64,000 nucleotides of DNA from NCBI GenBank assembly GCA_009760855.2, contig WPIO01000007.1:3117501-3181500 (forward strand), written 5' to 3'. The position numbers and the translations under genes are program-made. The notes beneath the pieces are model-generated. The model did no database searches. It saw nothing but the letters and a program-made list of their open reading frames with translations, and was not told where the DNA came from. This stretch comes from Cristatella mucedo. Taxonomy: Eukaryota; Bryozoa; Phylactolaemata; Cristatellidae. Positions 45,001 through 55,315 of this stretch are shown piece after piece. Every line of letters begins with the position of its first letter. Position 1 is the first letter of the stretch.

Positions 45001-45114
45001 TGAAAAGCCATTTAGTGGCTTGAAATGTTATCGCGCTTGCTGTCTGCTAGAGCAGACTGCAGGGGACCAATTGTTCACTCTAATCATGTTGCTGCTTTCT
45101 TACGAATTTTTCAG

Positions 45115-45298
45115 TGCCTTCCATCGAAAGACCGGCGATAAATTACGAACAGCTGAAGAAGCTCATCGCCTCGAGAGAGAGTAACGTCACCAGAGATGAG
45201 TCGCATTCCGTCTTTATGCAAAACTACCACAAGATTTTCCTTGGTCACGAGACCAGGCATCGGGCCCTGCCGCCGCCGGGAGCCGAACCTTTACAAAG
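45115..45298 (+). CDS. CNBD1-like exon a
   Basis: After acceptor TTTTTCAG it reads PSIERPAINYEQLKKLIASR, SHSVFMQNYHKIFLGHETRH and PPPGAEPLQ to an AAAG/GTGACC donor, phase 2. In frame, a TGA follows directly after the donor, so the exon must end here. Confidence 0.75.
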
Positions 45299-48200
45299 GT
45301 GACCTTCAGCTGTGAGACTTGCCCATCCCGGCTAAAATACAGACCTTCCTTGCATTTTTCCGATACTCATGTCGGTTTATGAGTATTTGGCTGCAGTTGG
45401 GGGACCATGCGCACATGGCTTCCAAAACGAGTGATGATTTCTTAAGGGTAGTACTGTAGAAAAGCAATCCAAATATTGTTGCCATCTTTGGTCAGGCTGC
45501 TAGACCACCACTGCCGCTTCGAAGCATGGCCTGCCTGACTGCCAGGCTAGTCGAGAGGGCCTCCAGCGATATTAAGTGACAGTAAAGTTGAGCTGATTCA
45601 ACACCCTCTTTTATATAACATAAGAAAAGCTGTTTCGGCAGTCACTCTCGCTCGCACTGGGCAATCATGAATTGGGTGCTCCAGGACTCGAACCTGCAAC
45701 GTGGGTCACGAAGTGCAAGCACCTCACTGCTAGGCTAAGATTCACGATGTATCGGACCGATGAGCTGCTACGTTCAGATGGGGGGGGGGGTTTAGAGTTA
45801 ATTAGGGTGGCAGCGTTAGAGAGCCATTTTGGGGAAGCCGGCAGCCCGACCTTCACTAACTGCTTTTAGTGGTGCCTATAAAGTCTCGGGGGTTTCAAGA
45901 AGCATATCGTACCGTACCGTGTAGCTGCGATTTCCAAAAGTTGATAGCGAAGGAAAACGTCGATACTGCATTTTAGCAAGCACACCGAGTGCCCACTACA
46001 CGAGAGCCCAGTGTTCTGGTGAGTGTGAGAGCCGTGTCGCCGTGTCGCTAAGGTATTATTTCGCTGCAATCAAAACTCGCCTCGTAATCCGTAACTTTTA
46101 ACCGCGTAACCTTAGCCCTTGACTATTTTACTGGGCGCGCTTTCTTGAAGCGCTTCTGCTGAGGATAAGTCTACTGCACGTACGGATCGGAGTACTGGTC
46201 CGACCGGCGTGCGAAGCCCTGCCGAGTCTCAGGAGCCAAGCGAAGCCGAATCGAGCGTACCTGCCGGAGAGCCTCTGCTGGCTGGCACGCCTAGCTACGA
46301 CCAAACGTCACACAACATTAAGGACTACACCAGGCTACTTCATCGCCAGCCACGAAGTGAGGCGGACGACGTCCTAAAAGCTAACAGTACTAAAATACTC
46401 AGAAGAATTCTAAAAAAACTGTACGTATCTTATTTTGACCAGCATCGTTGCTATTTCGCACGCCCATTTCCTGCTGTTGGGCCTGTATGATGCACAGAGG
46501 TGCTCATGATTAGTAAGGATGCTTCGTGTCCAAGAGCACATGCGATACGAAGTCTAATGAAAAGCGACCACTAGACCGTTTCAGAGAGCGTCTTCTGAGA
46601 TAAAACTGCTTTACAAGGTGCTCCGATTGATGCCGCAAGTTTCCGGAATGGTGCCCAAGGACGTTCTTCGGGAGCTTTGCTTAGTGGCGCAACTAGACGT
46701 ATGGCCAGAAGACCAATTCACAGGTAGGTGCTTTCTTTGATTGTCGAGATCTGTCATCGCTGACCGAGAGCTGACCAATTATTCGATCATTTTCGAAAGT
46801 AAGCAAGCCGCGTATTTGGTTGGAGATGCCTGAAGCACCGCAGTCTCACATGTAAAGTCACCATTAAAGTCACCGTTAAAGTCACCATTAAAGACAACAT
46901 TAAAGCCAATGACCGCCTAGCGTTATGAGAGTCATATGCTCGAAGCAGCGGCAGCTCTGACATCGCCTGTGCTTAACTTCGAAGCGACGTGTCGCCACAT
47001 CAGATGTTATTTTTATAAAAAAAAAGTAGCTTTGCGTTCATTCAAGGTCAATATGGATAGCGCAGACGTGACTCGTAAAATTTGAGCTCATAATTATTGA
47101 TGTGTGTGTTCGCGAGCACCCGCGCACAGGCTCGTGAGTGTGTGTGTCCACAAAGCCTAGAAGGCTAACCGGTGGTTATTGTAACCGGTCGTTACTGTTA
47201 CGTCTTAGTCGCTCTCACTAATTTGGATAGTAGCAGGGCGTGTGCAAAGCATGTGGACATGACGCCAGTACCAATATACCACGTCCAAGGGTAGCGGCTG
47301 GTCTGAATCAGTTGCAGATAGCGCTAGTGATAGTTTTTAATGCCGGCCAAATCAGTACCACAGCATCAAGCAGTCCCCCAGCCTTGAGACGACCAGGACG
47401 ATATGATCCGTGTCCGGCACACACTCGGAGCTGACGACAGCTTCTATTCGATCCAACGGCGCATGTAGAGTAGAATTGATTCTACTTGGACACCACTTGG
47501 TGTTGCCACCTTGATTCTACCGACAATTGCAGTGTGTCTACATGGAGACTGAATTGCAAAAAAACGCTTATTCCAGCATTCGACTGTAAATATGCATGCA
47601 CTGTTTGTGCATACCTACTGCCGCTCGGGTTGGTAGCTTCTCATCGGGCTCGAAGGCCCGATGCGTCTGCATCTTCTTGAACCGCAATCGCACCCGCCTG
47701 TTCTACTGGAGGAGGTCTGAGATTTGTCCATCTAATTCATGTTGAGCTTAGCCCAGCCGACCTGCGAAGTGACTGGAAGCTACCGTAGCACTGCTGCCTG
47801 TTGACGCTCTCAAGCTAGCTTAAGACCGAGCTCTCGTCGACCGAGAAGTCAAGCTACACCCAACTCAAATTAGCCTTGCCCGGTCTACTAGCCTCATCGG
47901 TGCTCGCCCACACCAGTCTCACGCCGGAACTCAGCTGGTCCGTCCGCTGATACCAATTTCGATTAGGTTGTGGTCCCTCAGCCGCTGCTCGATCCCAATT
48001 AGCGGCGTCCACTGCCATAGCAGTTGATAGCTTCTTGTGTACCGACTTGGCCCAGTGGCTCTTAAAAAAAGGTTTCGGCTGATTCAACAACCTCATTTGA
48101 ATAGCGGCAGAAGAGCCTTAACGGCCATCAACACGGCTTGCGACGGTGGACAATAAAGAATTGCCCACTGCAGGACTCGAAACTACGACCTGGGTCGTAC

Positions 48201-51200
48201 AGAGCGAGAACCTTACCTCCTGGACGAAGGCCCAGGGCTCTTGCCAGCAGTGCGACGATTCCTGTGGTGGGCGATTCTTTATCGCCACTGCAGGCGGTGG
48301 TGATAGCCATAAAGGCTCTTCTGTCGCTATACAAAAAAGAGGCTGTTTAATCAGCTAGGATTTATTTATTTATTTATTTATGTCTGCATTCCTAAGTAGG
48401 TCGTTGTACACCCTAAGCAATGCTGACTCTGTGGAGTGATTAGCTCTAAATCCAGACTGAAACTTACTAGCAAGGTTTGAAGTTTCAACATATGAGTTCA
48501 GCTGGTCTGCCACGACCCGTTCCAGTGTCTTTGATAGAAATGGTAGAAGGTAGACTGGGCGGTAGTTGCTCAAGTTCTCTTGGTCTAGTGTCGCTTTCTT
48601 GAGAAGTGGTGGACTTTGGTGGATTTTGCAGAGCTCGGACCTCACTTTATACAATATTTCAGTTAATATATATGCTCTACTTTCCTCGGGGAGTTTCAGA
48701 GCTGGCTGCTAACCTCACGGCAGAAGGACCTGCCGAGGCGCGTGAGATTCTCGTGAGATTCTCGCTACTCCTGCTGTCCATGACGGCTTACTAGTAGTGA
48801 GGTATTTTCTGTTTTATAAGCATATCTTTTCAGTTTTTGGAAGCATGGGTCTATACATGATCCTGAAGGGATCGGTGAAGACCCAGAGTACAATACATCT
48901 AATTACGCCAGCCACAAGGCCTGAGGAATACAGGGCGACATTCAGAGCGGGAACTCCGGCAACTCAAACCGAAACATGGCGCACGGTACGTACCATTCTA
49001 TCTGCTGCCTATCTGCAGCTTCAGAGTCACGTGTCGCAAATTGAGTGAGGTAAAGATAGATAGATAGATAGATAGAGAGAGAGTGAGAGAGAGAGAGAGT
49101 GAAAGAGAGAGAGAGAGTGTGAGAGAGAGAGTGTGAGAGAGAGAGTGAGAGAGGGAGAGACACACAGTGAGAAGAGAAGGTATACAAGTGAGAAGGGACT
49201 CTATCGACCGTAAATGGGAAGAGACTGCGTAAAACTAAAAGATAAGGGCAGAATATTTCGCGGATTTATGTGAAATATGAAAGTAGCCAAGAGATTGCCT
49301 GTATGCTGAAGGTTGAAAAGAAGAATAAAGATTCCGAGACATCCACAAATAGCTTAATTTTATATTTCTGCTTATATGCTTTTATTTGGTTCGTAAGTAA
49401 TATACTGCGTACTCTTTTTGTTCGATGTGTACTAAATATTTTTGTTTTTATTTAATGTAAGCGATCCCTTGGCCAAAAAGTAGTAAAGCCAGTCTTTGAT
49501 TCCACATGCAACCCTGAAGAGGCCTTCGAGCGAATCTTGACGGCTTCTATGGATACAGGACTCCTTCGCGAACGTGCAGCACGACTACGTAGAAAGCGAG
49601 AAGCAACCTACGTGAAGATGTTCTAGATCGCGGTTAAGGCAGAGACACTATCCGAAACAGCACATAATTAACTACGAACTGAATTAAATCAAGCGATAGT
49701 GCACCTCTTGATTTCCATCCGTGTATGCACAATAGCCAGCGACCTTCAAGACGGTGGCAGTCGACGCCATTGGGACAAATTTGGAGATTACTGTCTGCAG
49801 CCGGGTGACGGAAATAAGCGATCGCTTGCACTTGGCTTTCGATTGTTTTCCTTTTTAGCTCCACGTCGGCGATTGCTTTGGAACCCTAGCGAAGCTGGAA
49901 GGACGCAGCAGTAACACGAAACTGCTGAGCGCGGTGACTGCTGAGCCGAACTGCGAATTCATGCGCATCACAACGAGTGACTACGCGCGGGTCATTGAAG
50001 TAAGCAGGCACGATTTCAGTGTCTGAAGGAGAAGTTTAGGACTTCGCGTGCGCTTCGCGCGTTGCCACGGAGAGGCAGGCAAACACACGCATGCACGCAT
50101 GTCGCGGGTATTTTATCGCCCCCTACAACATGGCCGACGGCACTGTCCTATCGCTTTCAGGCTAGTACCCTACGAGCGGCGGGGTGCAAAAGCCGCGAAT
50201 TTCCCGTAAGAATATTGAATAATCTCACAGAGTTATATAAAGCTGTAGTATCTAACTTTTGATACGGTAAGAAGTAAGCTCACCCTGGTTCCTGATAACC
50301 GCCTGCTTCCGACTGGGCTTCGAAGCCACTGGTTTCTAAACTACGGCGTGCAACGCTGACTCCGAAGCATTCGAAGTCTCTCGAAAAAGATGTCCGCCAT
50401 ATGTAGGCTGATTTTGATTGCTCCTCAGTTGCTGGTGTGCATCATCCCTTGGATGCTGTGTGGGGTTTCAGTCGGGCCACTCACTGACTGTGCCAATATG
50501 CGACGGTAGCAGACGAGTCATAACATTATTTTGTGACCCGATCCGCAGGATGCTTTAGGTCATTATCTTGCTGATAAATCACACTAATTCCCAAAAGACC
50601 AATACAAAACAGAATCCTGACGTTCTGAGGCATATCGAGGTGCAATTTAATTTTTTCCCAACTGTAATAAGACGCAGTAATAAGACGAAGCGACCAAACG
50701 CCGGCAATGGCAAGCGAGATTCCGTCTGCCATCGAAATGTATAACATGCCGCAAGCAGTCTTCGAAGTACTCCACCTTTCATTCACCGGGCATAGGGGCA
50801 GCGTTTTAATTTCAAAAGAGCTCAAGTTTGTTCTTGTCATTTAAAAAGACCGAGCACCAGTCATTAAAGTTAAAGGTTAGCTGATTCAACAGCCTCATTT
50901 GTGTAGCTGCAGAAGTGCTTCAATGGCTATCGCCGCCGCTTGCAATGGGCAACACAGAGTTTCCCACTGCAGGACTCGAACCAGCGCCCTGAGTCGTGAA
51001 GAGCGAGCATTTTTGCCCTGGGTTTAGATCTAGTGGTGATATCCATCCACTGGGAAATGCAGTATATCTGTGTGTGTGAGTGTGAGTGTGTGTGTGAGTG
51101 TGAGTGTGTTTGTGTGTGTGAGTGTGTGTGTTTGTGTGTGTGTGAGTGTGTGTAACCTGCACGGTCCTGTAGGAATTCGAGCTTGAAGCCACTCTCACGG

Positions 51201-53486
51201 GCTTTGCTGGAAATCATTACGAAGCGAAAGCAGTTGGCCAGCAAACGGCGAGTCGTCGACTTGTCTATGTGAGCACATCATGGCCCAGGGATTAAGGTGC
51301 TCACCTTTATTCATCAATGTCAAGCTGAACGTATTTGCTGAGCGAGGTCGTGGGCTAGAGCCGCACGGTAATTTTTGAAGTGGCTGGGTAGACATTAATT
51401 TCTCTTAGGGCGCTATACAAATGAGTTATATATAAACACATGTATCCATCTTTTGTCGACTGCGGTAGAAGACCATGCTGCTGAGTAAAACGTCGGTAAG
51501 TCGACTGCCTGAAATGGACATGTGTGCTTCGCTGGTTTGGCCCAATGGTTAAAGTGCTCGCCCCGACCAAGGTCTGGCCGAGGTTGTGGGCTCAAGCCCA
51601 GTGGCATATGTGAAACGCCTGAATAGAGAGAGATTAAGTTATCTAAGGGCGAAACACTAATGAATTCTTGCTTAGGTTTATCTAAGCGAAGTCTGTTTGA
51701 CTTGAACCCCTCCTCGCATACGTAGCCGGGTTAAATCTCTCGCAGCAATCACTCATCCTAGGAAGACTCGGGTTCTTTCCGCTGCCGATTAATTTTTTTT
51801 TTATGAAGTGCTAGAAACGCAAATGCCCTTATCAAAGAATCCGTGCTCCCTAGTCTACGGAATTGATACAGCTGCGCTATCTGCCGTCAAGACATCCGGA
51901 TGATGAATCCTTGAGGGCCGGGCAATTCTTGGCAATCCCCCAAATTTTCTCGCTCGAAACAATGTTCATGGTTAGTTCTATGGGGCCGTATTCTTAAAAT
52001 GCGCGTGCTTTAAAAATGGCGTTTTTACGGATTAACCATTTAATTTTAGAGCACTTTCGGTGCTCATGAAGCCCCACTCGTCGGCGACCATGCGGAATGC
52101 GACGAGAATTTCCATGCTGAGTGCCTACTTCCTTGGCATTTAAGCCGCTCTTTGCTGCAGGAGCCTCAAAAATACGCCCATTTCGTTGGACCTAAATACT
52201 TATGACCTTGAGTGTAGAATGTCGTAAAGAATCGGTGGCTCATGCGTCGTTGTATAATTTCGATACAGCAAATAAAAGCCAAGGACCAGGCCGAAAAACT
52301 GAGCCTGCTGCAAGCTTGGCCGGCCTTTGAGACTTGGACGCGTCAGCCAAAGCTCATGCTCGCCAACTTAATCACGTGGCAAAAGTTTCCTCCGAACTTG
52401 GGTAAGAGATGATGCAATTTACACAACGGATGCGAGTGGATTTCTGCGCGACCAATGCGCTTGCAAGGTCCATTGCCGATTTTTAACGTTGCAGTGCTCG
52501 TAAGCGAAGGCTACAAGTCGCCATTCGTGGGATTTGTGAAGTCGGGAGAGTGTCATGTGCTAAAGCAACTGGAAGTACTTCAGACACTTGCAGACGGGAC
52601 GCAGGTGCGATCGCCCTGCAATGTCTTGCGTAGTATGCAGCCCAGCAGCGAAATGTGCGCTTACTGTTGTAGTGCGCTCGCGTAACGTTTCTGCGCTAGT
52701 TCCGAGTTTTGTGCTGTGCATTCCGCTCGTGGGTGCTAAAAAAGGTTACCGTTCGGTCGCTCTCGAATGTTGGATGCCTCGAGTTGTCGTGATGTCCAAT
52801 GATGGCACACACCACCCTGCAATGCTTAACCATCCATCTCCCGCTCAATCAAGATGAGGCAACTTTGTTTTACCGAGAGCTACGTTTTCAAAATGACATC
52901 TGAATACCCTGTGAAAATAGTACAGGTCAAACTTTAGCTCAGCTGCGTCAGCGAAAGGTGCATGTCCACAGCGTCTGTCTCCTCACTTCAGGAGCCTAGA
53001 GTGAAGCAAGTGATCATGGGAAAGATCGGCGCGAATGAAGTGTTTGGCGAACTCAGCGTGCTGCTTGAGCAGCCGATCACCTGCTCCATCATCACGGCGT
53101 CCGAGGTTCACCTGGGCGTAATTGCACCCAGCGAGTTATTTTCCCTCGACGAGACAGTCTTGCGTCTACTGGAGCAGTCGTGCAAGCCCACGTTTGGTGA
53201 CCTGACAAAGGTGACCAATGGGCCAGCTGCCTCGCAGCTCTCGCCGTGGCACAGCTCAAAGCAGCGTGGTGGCGTGGCTCTGCTGTACGCGGCTCTCGGC
53301 GGCTCGGCGGCTGCTTCTCGGGGCGGTGGTCAGAGCGCGCTCGCTCGCTTCGTTCAGGAGGCCATTAAGGAAGAGTACACCCGACAGGAGCTGAAGCGCG
53401 AGTGGAATCAGTACAAGCACAACGCGGTGGTGGAGGCAATCAACGCTGCAGGCATCCGCCCTGGCTACGGCAAATGGCAAAAATGA
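45115..53486 (+). CDS. Cyclic-nucleotide-binding-domain protein, CNBD1-like, 5' incomplete
   Basis: Exons (plus): 45115-45298, 46151-46424, 46585-46723, 48834-48985, 49859-49999, 52269-52401, 52495-52604, 52992-53486. All junctions keep frame and give about 540 residues. Order: an N-terminal motif INYEQLKKLIASRESN with SHSVFMQNYHKIFL, a helical linker, then two cyclic-nucleotide-binding folds. CNB1 is VFGSMGLYMILKGSVKTQ ... VGDCFGTLAKLEGR ... CEFMRITTSDYARVIEQI. CNB2 is NLVLVSEGYKSPFVGFVKSG ... ANEVFGELSVLLEQPITCS ... VHLGVIAPSELF. The tail is LKREWNQYKHNAVV ... AGIRPGYGKWQK. The canonical Glu/Arg ligand pair is not kept in either phosphate-binding cassette, so nucleotide binding is doubtful. 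The architecture best fits CNBD1, a poorly characterised animal protein (from memory, not searched); CNBD2 is the alternative. The first exon here starts in phase 1, so at least one upstream exon is missing. Confidence 0.8.
45586..45740 (-). mobile_element. SINE-A copy, diverged
   Basis: Inverted order on the plus strand: TTGAGCTGATTCAACACCCT, CACTGGGCAATCATGAATTG, then CAGGACTCGAACCTGCAACG (inverted B-box) and CACTGCTAGGCTAAG. In a CNBD1-like intron. Confidence 0.7.
46151..46424 (+). CDS. CNBD1-like exon b
   Basis: The acceptor CTTTCTTGAAG (46150) gives the phase needed by exon a. Encodes a Ser/Glu-rich stretch, then NIKDYTRLLHRQPRSEADDV and STKILRRILKKL. Two donors are possible: after CT at 46420 (GTACGT, phase 2, needing an acceptor at 46586) or after CTGTAC at 46424 (GTATCT, phase 0, with the CAG acceptor at 46584). 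Either keeps frame. Confidence 0.6.
46585..46723 (+). CDS. CNBD1-like exon c
   Basis: After GTTTCAG it reads RASSEIKLLYKVLRLMPQVS, GMVPKDVLRELCLVAQLDVW and PEDQFT, ending phase 1 at ACAG/GTAGGT. The helices resemble the linker before CNB1. Confidence 0.75.
46854..46908. repeat. 12-bp tandem repeat
   Basis: Four to five units of AAAGTCACCATT with small changes, in the intron after CNBD1-like exon c. Confidence 0.85.
46910..48065. other. CNBD1-like intron, unassigned
   Basis: No exon, RNA gene or repeat family identified apart from short GT-rich runs near 47100-47145. Confidence 0.5.
48070..48240 (-). mobile_element. SINE-A copy
   Basis: Inverted SINE-A: GGCTGATTCAACAACCTCAT, GCGGCAGAAGAGCCTTAACG, CAGGACTCGAAACTACGACC. 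It lies head-to-head with the SINE-A part of the 354-bp duplicate, 16 bp away. Confidence 0.8.
48256..48609. repeat. Copy 2 of the 354-bp perfect direct duplication
   Basis: Repeats 43751-44104 without any difference that I can see. It begins in the middle of SINE-A (CGATTCCTGTGGTGGGCGAT) and ends in L2-A at TTGAGAAGTGG, after which the sequence differs. Neither end is an element boundary. Confidence 0.93.
48834..48985 (+). CDS. CNBD1-like exon d (first half of CNB1)
   Basis: The acceptor TCTTTTCAG gives phase 1, completing the Val codon from exon c: VFGSMGLYMILKGSVKTQST, then a long loop with TRPEEYRATFRAGTPATQTE. Ends phase 0 at CACG/GTACGT. The YMILKGSV strand is the typical CNB beta-hairpin. 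Confidence 0.8.
49055..49172. repeat. (GATA)n/(GA)n microsatellite
   Basis: GATA units at 49056-49075, then interrupted GA repeats with GAGTGAGA variants. Confidence 0.95.
49462..49611 (+). other. Candidate cassette exon or gene fragment in a CNBD1-like intron
   Basis: After a pyrimidine-rich tract and TTTAATGTAAG the frame reads SLGQKVVKPVFDSTCNPEEA, FERILTASMDTGLLRERAAR, LRRKREATY, then TAC/GTGAAG. It is exactly 50 codons, phase 0 on both sides, so it could be spliced in frame between exons d and e. If not spliced it continues VKMF and a TAG at 49624-49626. A faint likeness to mitochondrial bS21 proteins (RILT...MD.GLL, then basic residues) lacks their YEKP motif. Function unknown. Confidence 0.35.
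49859..49999 (+). CDS. CNBD1-like exon e (second half of CNB1)
   Basis: After TCCTTTTTAG: LHVGDCFGTLAKLEGRSSNT, then KLLSAVTAEPNCEFMRITTS and DYARVIE, ending at a GAA/GTAAGC donor; 47 codons, phase 0 both sides. The cassette that should read FGE is FGT here. Confidence 0.85.
50872..51025 (-). mobile_element. SINE-A copy
   Basis: Inverted: GGTTAGCTGATTCAACAGCC, GTAGCTGCAGAAGTGCTTCA, CAGGACTCGAACCAGCGCCC, GAGTCGTGAAGAGCGAGC. Moderately diverged; the tRNA head is truncated. Confidence 0.75.
51068..51153. repeat. (GT)n/(GAGT)n microsatellite
   Basis: About 85 bp of GT repeats with regular GAGT and TTTG interruptions. Confidence 0.95.
51262..51430 (+). mobile_element. SINE-B copy, diverged
   Basis: A-box remnant ATCATGGCCCAGGGATTAAG, B-box GTCGTGGGCTAGAGCCGCAC, tail ATTTCTCTTAGGGCGCTATA and CAAATGAGTTAT. 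Confidence 0.75.
51530..51668 (+). mobile_element. SINE-B copy
   Basis: GCTGGTTTGGCCCAATGGTT (A box), GTTGTGGGCTCAAGCCCAGT (B box), GAAACGCCTGAATAGAGAGA tail. Same orientation as the copy 100 bp to its left. Confidence 0.85.
51670..52265. other. CNBD1-like intron, unassigned
   Basis: No exon-like frame with both splice sites, no repeat family. Confidence 0.5.
52269..52401 (+). CDS. CNBD1-like exon f (inter-domain)
   Basis: After CGATACAG: QIKAKDQAEKLSLLQAWPAF, ETWTRQPKLMLANLITWQKF, PPNL, ending phase 1 at TTGG/GTAAGA. This is the alpha-helical hinge leading into CNB2. Confidence 0.85.
52495..52604 (+). CDS. CNBD1-like exon g (start of CNB2)
   Basis: The acceptor ACGTTGCAG completes the Val codon: VLVSEGYKSPFVGFVKSGEC, HVLKQLEVLQTLADGTQ, ending phase 0 at GCAG/GTGCGA. 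The intron before it is only 93 bp. Confidence 0.9.
52992..53486 (+). CDS. CNBD1-like exon h (end of CNB2 and C-terminus)
   Basis: After CTCACTTCAG: EPRVKQVIMGKIGANEVFGE, LSVLLEQPITCSIITASEVH, LGVIAPSELFSLDETVLRLL, then a Gly/Ala/Ser-rich linker and a charged helix (QEAIKEEYTRQELKREWNQY), ending GYGKWQK and TGA. FGE is kept but the Arg expected about eight residues later is replaced (PITCSI). Confidence 0.9.
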   Translation, partial: EPRVKQVIMGKIGANEVFGELSVLLEQPITCSIITASEVHLGVIAPSELFSLDETVLRLLEQSCKPTFGDLTKVTNGPAASQLSPWHSSKQRGGVALLYAALGGSAAASRGGGQSALARFVQEAIKEEYTRQELKREWNQYKHNAVVEAINAAGIRPGYGKWQK

Positions 53487-53489
53487 CGG

Positions 53490-54460
53490 ATATTCGCCCG
53501 GAATTTGAGCTCGAACATTCGAGCTTCACGCTGAAACGGCCGGAGGCCGTCTTGCTCAATGCGATCGCTGTATCTTTTCGAAGGGCACTCACGAAACCGA
53601 CGAAGCCGACGAGCCGCGACCGCGAGCCGCCGAAGACGTGCCGCGATGGTCGCCGTGCTGCCGTGCTGCCGGCAATCTGAGACTTAGTTTAAATGCGACC
53701 AAGCAGCGTAGGGGCCAAAGAAACAGCTGCGCACAGCTCTGCTTGGCTCTGTATGTACTAGACGCCGGGCTCTGCGCCTGTCGCTGGGCCAGCGAGCTAT
53801 GCAGAGGCTGGGAGTAATGCATTTCATTCATTCGCTAAGGGAACTTGGTGAACCGCTGCTGTCTAAGAGCAGATCGCCTCAGATCACCTGACTTGTGCAG
53901 CAGGGACCGCCAAGGTGCAGCGGGCGCTGTGCAAGAAGAATTACGACGACGTGGCAAGTCGAGGCTTAATAAATTGCTCCCAAACACGATCGTCTGGCCG
54001 ATTCTCCTGGAGCTACGGGAAAGGGAATTAGGAGATTAGAGGCTTTCACAGCTACCTGTGCGCCAGCCAGACGAAATAGGCTCCACATACAAGACCGAGT
54101 ATTTCATGTGCTCATCGGACGAGAAAGTGCACGCAAACCTCTTTCAGTGACCGAAAAAGTGTTCCCATTTGAGTTGGTCCAAGGCGGAGGGGTGGGGTGG
54201 GGGCAAGGCCACCCACTTCTCGCGTGTGCTCATACCCCCCACTTCCCGTGATGAGGGGGAGATGCCCGCGTCGGCACCCGGATGACGGACAGGTTCGCTG
54301 GGCGGCTCGCCGGGCGTCGAGCGAGTACGGAGAAGGAGCCAAGGGGGGCGTGAGACTCCCTCGATGGGTCTGGCTGCAGGCGTGGGATCGTCCTAGACTG
54401 CACGCGCTGCTGTGAACGATAATAATAGCTTGAGTTCATGGCCACGAAGAATCAGCTCGA
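53490..54460. other. 3' flank of the CNBD1-like gene
   Basis: No further coding motif. GC-rich between 54180 and 54410. Confidence 0.45.
53968..53973 (+). terminator. Possible poly(A) signal of the CNBD1-like gene
   Basis: AATAAA about 480 bp after the stop codon, the first canonical hexamer I see downstream. No cleavage site is provable from sequence. Confidence 0.4.
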
Positions 54461-54464
54461 AATC

Positions 54465-55315
54465 CAGGTGCCGTGTTCCAAAGTGACCTCTCGTCAGACG
54501 ACCACATCAGCTCCACAATCAAATCTGCCTACTTTCAGCTACATAACATAGCTAAAATTCGGGCTCGTTTAGATAAGGATACCACGTCTAAGTTGGCCCA
54601 TGCATTCGTGACATCCCGTCTTGACTTCTGTAACTCACTTCTTGCTGGCCTACCGGCATGTGCAATCAGGCGATTACAGCTGGTGCAAAACTCCACAGCT
54701 AGGCTTGTCTGTCGTGAGCTTCGCAGTTGCAACATCACACCACTTCTCACCGACCTGCACAGGCTACCAGTCAAGCAACGGATCGATTTCAAGGTTTTGT
54801 CGCTCACTTTTAGGCCACTTCATTCTTTGACTCCAGCCTATCTCTCAGATCTACTCCTCCACCAGGCCAAGCATCGTACCACCCGCTTTTCGGAATCCAA
54901 CAGTTTACCAATACCTCGTACCAACCTCAAATCCTTTGGAGACTGTGCATTTAGCTCGTATGCTCCCAAAGCCTGGAACTCCCTCCCGACTTGCGTCAGA
55001 ACATCCCATGACTTGACCACATTTAAAAAGAACTTAAAAACACACCTATTTAGGACAGCATTTAATGGGTCCCTGTGATTCGTCCTCCATGTGCTTAAGC
55101 GTGCTGACACTGAGCATGCTGCCACTGACCACACTTGCATGCTGACCCTGTGCATGTCAGCCCTAACCATGTTATTCATGTTGTTTATCAAGCATGATAT
55201 TACTCACGATTCAATCGCATTTCCCTTTGCAGCAAACGTAAAGCGCCTAGAAAGAGATTAAGTTCTCTGAGGGCGCTTTATCAAGTGCATTATTGCTATT
55301 AATATTAAAATCGCG
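54465..55315 (+). mobile_element. L2-A LINE, 5'-truncated, long open frame
   Basis: An open C-terminal frame of about 200 codons (54473-55078): [60 protein letters not shown] and FKKNLKTHLFRTAFNGSL. The 3' UTR, the terminal stem (AAAGCGCCTAGAAAGAGATT, GAGGGCGCTTTATCAAGTGC) and an ATT-type tail follow. Truncated after the RT motifs. Confidence 0.93.

Noticed and set aside
19281-53486. A linked nucleotide-signalling cluster (PDE12-like next to a CNB-domain gene)
   Set aside because: PDE12 acts on 2'-5' oligoadenylate and RNA in mitochondria and the CNB domains look degenerate. Neighbourhood in an animal genome is not evidence of shared function.
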